A stretch of DNA of 28,677 bases from NCBI GenBank assembly GCA_046155895.1, contig JBJXFB010000079.1, positions 1 to 28,677 on the forward strand, in the 5' to 3' direction. Positions 23,023 through 28,677 of this stretch are shown here, in pieces. The stretch is from DASYPQ01 sp046155895. GTDB taxonomy: Bacteria; Planctomycetota; UBA1135; GCA-002686595. A program made the translations under genes and the position numbers. The notes below the pieces were generated by a model. That model was not told where the DNA came from, made no database searches, and saw only the letters and a list, made by a program, of their open reading frames with translations. How positions within the stretch are numbered: position 1 is the stretch's first letter; the number at the start of each line of letters is the position of its first letter.

Positions 23023-24281
23023 CACATCCTCCGGATCTCGGCCTCGAGCAGACCGCCTTGAGCCATCGCTTCGATGATCGACACCAGCTCGCGCGGCGTG
23101 GCCCCGAGGACGTCGAGGACCTCGACCACCTCGCGGAGCGTCACCGCGTTCGGGATGAGCACGATGCGGCCCGGGTCCTCCGTCACGTCGACGGAGGAGC
23201 GCGGGGTGACGACCGTCCTGCCGGCCGAGAAGGGACCGGGCTGGCTGGTGACCGGCGACTCGGCGATGGTCACGGTGATGGACCCGTGCGCGATCGCGCC
23301 GGCCCGCAGCCTCACGTCGCCACCCAGCACGATCGTCCCCGTGCGCTCGCTGAGGATGACGCGGGGCGAGATCTCCACCTCGACCTGGCGCTCCAGGATG
23401 CCGTGCACGAAGGCGACGACCTCGCTCGCGGGCAGGTCGCCGGGAACGCGGACCTCGATGCTCCGTCCGTCGCTGAGCGCGGCCGCCATGCCCGGATAGA
23501 GGCCGTTGACGGAGTCCGCGATGCGCATCGCGTTGCCGAGCCCCGAGCTCTCCGCGTGGAGATCGAGGTAGACGATCCCGTTGTCGCTGACGATCGAGGT
23601 CGGGACCTCGCGCTCGACCTTGCCGCCTCCGGGCAGCGTCGCGACCGTGGTCTGGTTGCGCTTGGCACTGGCGGCCTGCCCCGTGGCCTGGAATCCACCC
23701 GTGTTCACGGGACCGGACGCCGTCGCGTAGACGAAGCGCCCCGAGGGATCGAACAACTCGCTGAAGACCAGGGTGCCGCCGGCGAGGCTCGTCGCATCCC
23801 CGATCGTGGACACGGTCACGTCGATCCTGCGGCCGGGCTTGAGCCCGGCGGGAAGGCGCCCCTCGACCTGCACGATGGCGACGTTCTTGGTCGCGAGCTC
23901 CTGGAGGTCGGCGTGCACGTTGCGCGTCAGCAGGACGTTCTGAACGAGGCGCTTGGCCACGTCGATCGAGTCGCCCGTGCCGGCCAGGCCGACGACGAGG
24001 CCGACGCCGAAGATGGTGTTGTCCTCGAGCCCGCGCACGCCCACGAGCTCGCGGATGTTCGAGGGATGCGAGTCCCCCACGCTGGTCGAGCCGCCGGCCA
24101 GGGCGGCCCCGCCCGTCGAATAGCCGGCTCCCGAGACCGCCTGCGGCTGCTGGGGAGCCTGGACGCCACCGAGGCCCCAGGGATGCCCGACCGGAGGTTG
24201 CGGGTCCCGCGCGCGCGGAGGCGGCGAGTCCTGAGCCTGGAGCGGCGCGAGCAGCGATGCGATTAGGAGGAGGATCGGCAT
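23022..24281 (-). CDS. flgI: Flagellar P-ring protein FlgI with N-terminal extension
   Basis: Periplasmic ring around the rod. 419 aa, against about 365 normally. The N-terminal signal peptide is ILLLIASLLAPLQAQ (residues 3-17). A Pro/Gln/Gly-rich segment of about 55 residues precedes the conserved start IRELVGVRGLEDNTIFGVGL, followed by VVGLAGTGDS. Other family blocks include KNVAIVQVEGRLPAGLKPG and VLDVLGATPRELVSIIEAM near the C-terminus. The extra segment is missing in standard FlgI and might face the outer membrane ring or wall. There are no cysteines. Shine-Dalgarno is weak. It follows flgH after 32 bp. Confidence 0.95.
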   Translation of the reverse strand: MPILLLIASLLAPLQAQDSPPPRARDPQPPVGHPWGLGGVQAPQQPQAVSGAGYSTGGAALAGGSTSVGDSHPSNIRELVGVRGLEDNTIFGVGLVVGLAGTGDSIDVAKRLVQNVLLTRNVHADLQELATKNVAIVQVEGRLPAGLKPGRRIDVTVSTIGDATSLAGGTLVFSELFDPSGRFVYATASGPVNTGGFQATGQAASAKRNQTTVATLPGGGKVEREVPTSIVSDNGIVYLDLHAESSGLGNAMRIADSVNGLYPGMAAALSDGRSIEVRVPGDLPASEVVAFVHGILERQVEVEISPRVILSERTGTIVLGGDVRLRAGAIAHGSITVTIAESPVTSQPGPFSAGRTVVTPRSSVDVTEDPGRIVLIPNAVTLREVVEVLDVLGATPRELVSIIEAMAQGGLLEAEIRRM

Positions 24282-24313
24282 GAGGGTCCGGGGTGGAAAG
24301 GACGGCCTTGCGA

Positions 24314-24952
24314 TCAGAAGGGCCAGAGCCAGTCGAGCGCATCGTGGACCCAGCCGCCCACGCCGCGCCGGTTGGTGCCGTTCGTGAGCGGGCCCCGGCC
24401 CTCGTACGAGACGCGCGCGTTGGCGACCATCTCGGAGGCCACGGAGTTGTCGGCCTTGATGTCGAAGCCGCGGACGATGCCGCAGAACTCGAGCAGCTTC
24501 GTCTCCTTGTCGATGCGGATCTCGCGACGGCCGCCGATGACCAGGTTGCCGTTCGGGAGCACGTCGACGACGACGGCCGTGAGGCGCGCCGTGAACTTGC
24601 CCTTCTTCGTGTAGTTCGCCGCGCCGTTGAACGCGTCCTCCGAGCTCGTGGACAGGCGCGGCAGCGGATTGAACGCGTTCGGGGCGATGTCGAGGTTGCG
24701 GATCTGGTAGTCGAGCGCCGTGCTCTTGCTGATGTCGCTCGATTCCTCGTTCTTGAGATCCTGGGTCTCGGAGATGACGACCGTGACGAGGTCCCCCACC
24801 TTGGCCGCCAGCTTGGAGGCCACGGGCGAGACCGAGCCGTGGGACAGGTCGTAGATCGAGCCGCGGCGGGCCTGCGCCGTCGCTCCGCCCGCGAGCAGGA
24901 CGACGAAGGCGATCGAGGCCGGCGAGACGAACGGGAGTTGGCTGGGCTTCAT
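24314..24952 (-). CDS. flgH: Flagellar L-ring protein FlgH without lipobox
   Basis: Outer-membrane ring. 212 aa. The ATG at 24952 overlaps the flgA stop. The signal peptide (about 1-26, SIAFVVLLAGGATA) ends in a signal-peptidase-I type ATA-QA site. No cysteine is present near it; the only Cys is far downstream (LLEFCGIVRG). FlgH of model bacteria is a lipoprotein, so membrane attachment here should differ. Conserved blocks: VGDLVTVVISETQDLKNEES, VVVDVLPNGNLVIGGRREIR and SYEGRGPLTNGTNRRG. The C-terminus is WVHDALDWLWPF, in the position of the family's GWLQRFF-type ending. Confidence 0.94.
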   Translation of the reverse strand: MKPSQLPFVSPASIAFVVLLAGGATAQARRGSIYDLSHGSVSPVASKLAAKVGDLVTVVISETQDLKNEESSDISKSTALDYQIRNLDIAPNAFNPLPRLSTSSEDAFNGAANYTKKGKFTARLTAVVVDVLPNGNLVIGGRREIRIDKETKLLEFCGIVRGFDIKADNSVASEMVANARVSYEGRGPLTNGTNRRGVGGWVHDALDWLWPF

Positions 24953-25896
24953 CGGGGATTCCTCGGGGACTGCGACAACTCGACGCGGACGAGGCCGCGG
25001 GCGACGATCACGCCGACCAGGCGGCGCTGGTTCTCTCCGGACTGCACTTCGATCCGGTCGCCCTCGGCGCCCTGTCCGCGCGCGACGGCCATCCGGCGTG
25101 CGTGGACGAGGCCGCGGACGACCTCGATCTCGACGTCGTCTCCGGAGCGGACCAGGATCTCGCGATGCACGTCGGTGGCGACGATGCGCTCGCCGCGGGC
25201 CAGATCGCGCATGGACGTGGCCCCCTGGAGCAGGGCGGGCTGCGGAGAGCGGGGCGCGGAGGCCTCGATGGCGACGCGCTCGAGGCTCCAGGCGTCGGCC
25301 TGGAAGGCCTCTCCCCGGCGCAGATCGCGCGCGGCGACCGGGACGCGCTCGAAGAGGCGCACGTCGAGCGCGACCCACACGGTCTGCATGCGCGTGCCGT
25401 CGGCGCGCACGTCGATCGGCACGCTCCAGTGGCCGGCGACCGGCTCGGAGCGAGTGAGTTGGGCCGACAGCTCGCGCCTGGACTCGGCGGCGATCGACGG
25501 GACGTCGGCCGTCGGGCGCACGGCCTGGATCTCGAAGTCGCGTCCGGCGAACAGCGCGGCCAGCGAAGCGCGCGCCGCGGCCTCGAGATCGCTGCCGGAG
25601 ACCATTTCCACCCTGGGCCGCGCGCGGCACGCCGCGGCGCCGCCGACCGCGACCTCCAGGCCCGCGGCCCGGAGAAGGCGGAGGACGTCCTCGCGGGTCA
25701 CGCTCCGCACGGAGGCCGGTGCCGGAGTCGAGCCCAGGCTCAGAGTCGAGAGGCGGTCCCGTTCCTCGGGCGAATCGACCCGGATCTCCGCCACTTCGCC
25801 GAGCTCGACGGTCGGACCGGCGACGAGCGCGTCGGCGTGGATCCGCACGGAGCCCCCGGCGGGGAATGCGGCGCAGAGCAGGAGGGAAGCGAGCAT
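24949..25896 (-). CDS. flgA: P-ring assembly chaperone FlgA
   Basis: Periplasmic factor for FlgI ring formation. 315 aa, longer than the roughly 220-aa enteric protein. The N-terminus MLASLLLCAAFPAGGS is a short signal peptide. An extended N-terminal region (about 16-185) of beta-strand character comes before the SAF/ChapFlgA part: VPVAARDLRRGEAFQADAWS (about 199-218), LARGERIVATDVHREILVRS and the closing QGAEGDRIEVQSGENQRRL. The gene lies between flgG and flgH. AGG is 8 nt before the ATG. Confidence 0.9.
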   Translation of the reverse strand: MLASLLLCAAFPAGGSVRIHADALVAGPTVELGEVAEIRVDSPEERDRLSTLSLGSTPAPASVRSVTREDVLRLLRAAGLEVAVGGAAACRARPRVEMVSGSDLEAAARASLAALFAGRDFEIQAVRPTADVPSIAAESRRELSAQLTRSEPVAGHWSVPIDVRADGTRMQTVWVALDVRLFERVPVAARDLRRGEAFQADAWSLERVAIEASAPRSPQPALLQGATSMRDLARGERIVATDVHREILVRSGDDVEIEVVRGLVHARRMAVARGQGAEGDRIEVQSGENQRRLVGVIVARGLVRVELSQSPRNPR

Positions 25897-25905
25897 CGAT
25901 AGGAC

Positions 25906-26694
25906 CTAGCGGATGAGCTGGTTCGTCTGCTGGAGCATCTCGTCGCCGACCTTGATCGCCCGGCTCGAGACCTCGTAGTTGCGCTGCGCGAGGATGAGCC
26001 CGATGAGCTCGTCGACGACCTGCACGTTGGAGCGTTCGCGGAAGCCCTGCTTCAGCGTGCCCGCGCCGTCGCGGCCGGCCGTGCCCTGGATCGGCTGTCC
26101 CGAGCCGCCGGTCTCCCCATAGAAGTTCCCGCCCACGGCTTTGAGGCCGCCGGGATTGGGGAAACGCGTGAGCAGGATCTGGCCGATCTGCGCCGGCGTG
26201 GGCGTGGAATCCAGCTGCGCGGTCACCGTGCCGTCCTCGGCGACGGCGATCGCGAGGGCGTTGTCGGGGATCTGGAGTCGAGGCTCGAGGAAGTAGCCCT
26301 CCGCGGTGACCAGCGAGCCGTCGATGTCGCGATGGAAGCCGCCGTCGCGTGTGTAGCGCACCTCGCCGCTCCCGAGACGGACCTGGAAGAACCCGTCGCC
26401 CTGGATGGCGATCCCCAGCGGATTGGGCGTCGCTTCGAGCTCGCCCTGCTGGAAGATCTTGGTCGAGCCGGAGATCTCCGTGCCCGTACCGAACTGCAGC
26501 CCGGTCGGATCGCGCTGGCCCTGGCCCGTCACCGCGCCCGGCTCGCGGACGGTCTGGTAGAAGAGCGCGCGGAAACCGAGCTCGCTCTTCTTGAAGCCGG
26601 CCGAGTTGGCGTTGGCGATGTTGTTGGCGATCGTGTCGACCTGGGCCTGCTGGGCCTTCATGCCCGAGGCGGCCGTCATCATGGCGCGGATCAT
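25906..26694 (-). CDS. flgG: Distal rod protein FlgG
   Basis: 262 aa, the canonical size. The start region MIRAMMTAASGMKAQQAQVD leads into TIANNIANANSAGFKKSELGF. Diagnostic FlgG elements include FYQTVREPGAVTGQGQRDPTG, here cited at 45-65 region by FYQTVREPG, and LGIAIQGDGFFQV. The C-terminus SNVQVVDELIGLILAQRNYE and IKVGDEMLQQTNQL is the D0 helix. GAGGA lies 6 nt before the ATG. Placed 22 bp after flgF. Confidence 0.97.
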   Translation of the reverse strand: MIRAMMTAASGMKAQQAQVDTIANNIANANSAGFKKSELGFRALFYQTVREPGAVTGQGQRDPTGLQFGTGTEISGSTKIFQQGELEATPNPLGIAIQGDGFFQVRLGSGEVRYTRDGGFHRDIDGSLVTAEGYFLEPRLQIPDNALAIAVAEDGTVTAQLDSTPTPAQIGQILLTRFPNPGGLKAVGGNFYGETGGSGQPIQGTAGRDGAGTLKQGFRERSNVQVVDELIGLILAQRNYEVSSRAIKVGDEMLQQTNQLIR

Positions 26695-26716
26695 GTGCGT
26701 TCCTCTGCTTCTCGCT

Positions 26717-27412
26717 CTAGCGGGGTTGATTGAGCCTGCGGTAGGACTGCTCGATGGTGCGCATCAGCGTCGCGGCGCTCTCGAAGCCGCGTTGCACCGT
26801 CACGAGAGCGACGAGCTCGTCCATCGGCTCGACGTTCGAGCTCTCGAGGCTGCCCTGCCGGACCTGCGCCTTGGCCGGGATCTCCTGCGTGCCCTCCGGC
26901 GCCCTCCAGCGGCCGCCGCTGGCCGGCAGGAGCTTGGCGGGCGGGTCGAGATCGACGATGTCGAGCTGGCCGACCGTGGTCTGACCCTGGCGCACCTGCC
27001 CCTCGGCATCGACGATCACGGCCTCGCCCGCCGGCCGCAGCGATGCGCGAGAGCCCTTCCAAGCGACGGGCTGTCCGTCCTGCGTGACGAGGCTCCCGCG
27101 GTCGTCGACGCGGAACGAGCCGTCGCGCGTGTAGGAACGGCCGGCCTCGGCCTCGACCACGAACCATCCCGGCCCCTCCAGGGCGAGATCGAGCGGATTG
27201 CCCGTGGTCTCGAGGGGGCCTTGGGAGAGATCCGGAGCGAGCCCGGCGACGACGGTGGGCTCGCTCGCACGCGCCGAGGCGACGGCGTGAGCGAAGCTCG
27301 TCCCGCGCTTGAAGCCGCGTGTCGAGACGTTGGCCAGGTTCTGCGTGATCGCCTCGAGCTGGCGCTCGCCCGAACGCAGTGCCGCAACGGAGTGATGAAG
27401 ACCCTTGTCCAT
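26717..27412 (-). CDS. flgF: Proximal rod protein FlgF
   Basis: 231 aa. The opening MDKGLHHSVAALRSGERQLE then AITQNLANVSTRGFKRG matches the MDRG-type FlgF start, which fixes the ATG at 27412. Further rod motifs: GNPLDLALEGPGWFVVEA, RSYTRDGSFRVDDRGSLVTQ and the C-terminal SLESSNVEPMDELVALVTVQ. FlgF rather than FlgG because of length, its MDKG start and its position before a clear flgG. There is no visible Shine-Dalgarno, and a sigma-54-like element ends only 14 bp upstream. Confidence 0.92.
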   Translation of the reverse strand: MDKGLHHSVAALRSGERQLEAITQNLANVSTRGFKRGTSFAHAVASARASEPTVVAGLAPDLSQGPLETTGNPLDLALEGPGWFVVEAEAGRSYTRDGSFRVDDRGSLVTQDGQPVAWKGSRASLRPAGEAVIVDAEGQVRQGQTTVGQLDIVDLDPPAKLLPASGGRWRAPEGTQEIPAKAQVRQGSLESSNVEPMDELVALVTVQRGFESAATLMRTIEQSYRRLNQPR

Positions 27413-27425
27413 GTCGATCGACTAC

Positions 27426-27440
27426 TCAATCACCGTGCCA
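27426..27440 (-). promoter_or_regulatory. Candidate sigma-54 promoter before flgF
   Basis: On the minus strand: TGGCACG-GTGA-TTGA. The -24 half is a full consensus match, the 4-nt spacer is correct, and the -12 half differs from TTGC at one base, but that base (C) is nearly invariant. The predicted start (about 27414) would leave only 1-3 nt before the flgF ATG, implying a leaderless mRNA. Plausible but open. Confidence 0.4.
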
Positions 27441-27479
27441 CGGCGCGGATCGCGCCGGGGAGCGCCCAGGGCGCTCCTC
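27441..27479 (-). terminator. Two tandem GC-rich hairpins after flgE
   Basis: GGAGCGCC/GGCGCTCC (27459-27477, 8-bp perfect stem, 3-nt loop, extendable by a G-U and a G-C pair) is followed directly by CGGCGCG/CGCGCCG (27441-27457, 7-bp stem, 3-nt loop). They lie 65-105 nt beyond the flgE stop. No U-run follows, so this is either a factor-assisted terminator or an RNA-stability element that separates high hook expression from flgF. Confidence 0.5.
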
Positions 27480-27543
27480 CGCCCTTCCCTTCCGGGACGG
27501 GAGCGGCCTTCCTTTCGCGTCGGGGGAAAGCTCTTCACGTCCA

Positions 27544-28677
27544 TCAGGTCATGTTGACCGTCGTGCGCAGGAGCTCGTCCTGCGCGGAGACGACCTTGGC
27601 GTTGGCCTGATAGCTGCGCTGCGCCTCGATGAGGAGCACCAGTTGCGCCGCGGTGTCGACGTTCGACGCCTCGAGCATTCCTCCGAGCACGCGGCCGGTG
27701 CCGTTCGTGTTGCCCTGTCCGAGGCTCGCGGCTCCGCTGTTCGAGCCCACCCGGAACAGGCCGCCACCGGCGTCCTCGAGTCCTTCGGGGTTCGCGAAGG
27801 TCGCGACGCCGATCTGGGCCACGGCCTGGGATTGCCCGTTGCTGTAGAACCCCCGGATCGCGCCGGAGAGATCCACCGACATCGAGGTCAGGTCTCCGGC
27901 GGAGTAGCCGTCCTGGTCCATGACCAGCGACTGGCCGATCGAGCCGAGCTGGGTGAGCCCGTCGAGCTCTCCGTCGGTGCCGAGTTCGACCTGCAGCGTC
28001 TGCGCCGCCACCTGCCCGGCGAACTGGACGCTCACCGTCTGGGACAGGCCATCGAAGCCCAGCGGCGTGCCGTCGTCGCCGAAACGCAGGCCCGTGATCG
28101 GGCTCGAGAGGACGGCTCCGTCCGCGGCCGGCATCGTGGGCGTGGCCGTCCAGGAGCCGTCGGCCTGCCGCTCGAAGGTCCAGGTCAGGATGTGCGCGGT
28201 GCCGGCCAGGTCGAACACCTCGGCCGAGGTCGTGACGCGATCGGGATCGGTGCCTTGCTGCGTCGTCGTGAAGGCCATGCTCGACCAGGAGCTCACGCCG
28301 GTGTTCCCCGACGCGTCGCCCAGCTCGAGCTCCGTGAACGAGACGCCCGACTGATCGGCCGTCACCGTGATGTTCCCGTTCGCGTCCAGCGTCACCGTGG
28401 ACGCCGCGTAGAGGTTGTCGAGGAAGGTCACGAGATCCTGGACGGTCGTGCCGTCGTTCGCCGCTCCGAACGTGAAGACGTTCGAGATGGACGAGCCGTC
28501 GGCGTCGGTTCCGTTGACCTGGATCTGATCGCCGTCCAGGTAGGCGACCTGGTTGTGGACGAGATCGTTGAGCTGGGTGACCCCAGTCACCGGCGACTCG
28601 GTGCCCGCGACGAGCGTCGTGGACAGGCCGACCAGGGCCGCCAGGTCGCGTCCCGCCGAACCGGGATCGACGTCGAT
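27544..28677 (-). CDS. flgE: Flagellar hook protein FlgE, 5' end outside window
   Basis: The frame is open to the window edge, so at least 377 residues of the C-terminal portion are present; the GTG at 28590 is internal and not a start. Hook signature: VATFANPEGLEDAGGGLFRV, then GSNSGAASLGQ, GGMLEASNVDTAAQLVLLIE and AQRSYQANAKVVSAQDELLR at the end. The FlgE D2-like region with LTSMSVDLSGAIRGFYSNGQ (ending in the family's DGxIxGxYSNG pattern) is clear. flgD and fliK, usual upstream neighbours, would lie beyond 28677. Confidence 0.93.
   Translation of the reverse strand: MDVDPGSAGRDLAALVGLSTTLVAGTESPVTGVTQLNDLVHNQVAYLDGDQIQVNGTDADGSSISNVFTFGAANDGTTVQDLVTFLDNLYAASTVTLDANGNITVTADQSGVSFTELELGDASGNTGVSSWSSMAFTTTQQGTDPDRVTTSAEVFDLAGTAHILTWTFERQADGSWTATPTMPAADGAVLSSPITGLRFGDDGTPLGFDGLSQTVSVQFAGQVAAQTLQVELGTDGELDGLTQLGSIGQSLVMDQDGYSAGDLTSMSVDLSGAIRGFYSNGQSQAVAQIGVATFANPEGLEDAGGGLFRVGSNSGAASLGQGNTNGTGRVLGGMLEASNVDTAAQLVLLIEAQRSYQANAKVVSAQDELLRTTVNMT

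Noticed and set aside
26717..27412. Calling this gene a second flgG
   Set aside because: MDKG start, 231-aa length and location directly before a full 262-aa flgG favour FlgF.
28588..28590. GTG at 28590 as the start of flgE
   Set aside because: The frame remains open to the window edge and the missing part is the conserved hook N-terminus, so the gene is cut by the window.

Overview
This 28.7-kb window is an almost gap-free flagellar gene cluster. It comes from a high-GC, diderm, peritrichously or polarly flagellated bacterium; number and position of flagella cannot be read from the sequence. Outer-membrane (FlgH) and peptidoglycan (FlgI) ring proteins show two membranes. The sigma-54 regulators, the TPR/STN genes, the GTG/TTG starts and a FlgH without a lipobox fit a Planctomycetota-like or deltaproteobacteria-like lineage, but no marker gene here fixes the phylum. 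There are no RNA genes, mobile elements or CRISPR arrays.

Left end (1-2195): a flagellin gene on the minus strand is divergent from a sigma-54 activator without a receiver domain. The 210-bp gap holds a sigma-54-like promoter pointing at flagellin and two copies of a 12-bp sequence built on a CTCGAG palindrome, one on each side of that promoter.

Plus-strand unit (2349-18516): it opens with three genes of unknown function (a one-span membrane protein, a secreted STN-TPR protein and a secreted coiled-coil/TPR protein). These are coupled by overlapping stop/start codons to a cytosolic histidine kinase and an NtrC-type response regulator (FleS/FleR type). Next come flgB-flgC-fliE-fliF-fliG-fliH-fliI-fliJ-(MotE-like)-fliM-fliN. 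After a 122-bp gap with a weak sigma-28-like promoter come motA, two consecutive motB-like genes and fliL. The order fliC / orphan activator / fleSR / fliEFGHIJ resembles the fleQ-fleSR-fliEFGHIJ arrangement of Pseudomonas.

Minus-strand unit (28677-18527, read right to left): flgE (5' end outside the window), then a gap with two tandem GC-rich hairpins and a sigma-54-like -24 box, then flgF-flgG-flgA-flgH-flgI-flgJ (rod-binding part only)-flgN-flgK-flgL and a 96-aa FliE-like protein. The two units converge at about 18520.

Together the genes encode the rod, hook, rings, hook-filament junction, filament, C-ring, export ATPase complex and stator, plus a two-component checkpoint. Not in the window: flhAB, fliPQR, fliD, fliS, flgD, fliK, flhFG, fliA and flgM. 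The most unusual points are the unknown secreted TPR module, simultaneous change of the FliG EHPQ and FliM GGXG contact motifs, a glutamate inside MotA transmembrane helix 3, the MotB pair with altered OmpA-like domains, the second FliE-like protein, and the lipobox-less FlgH.
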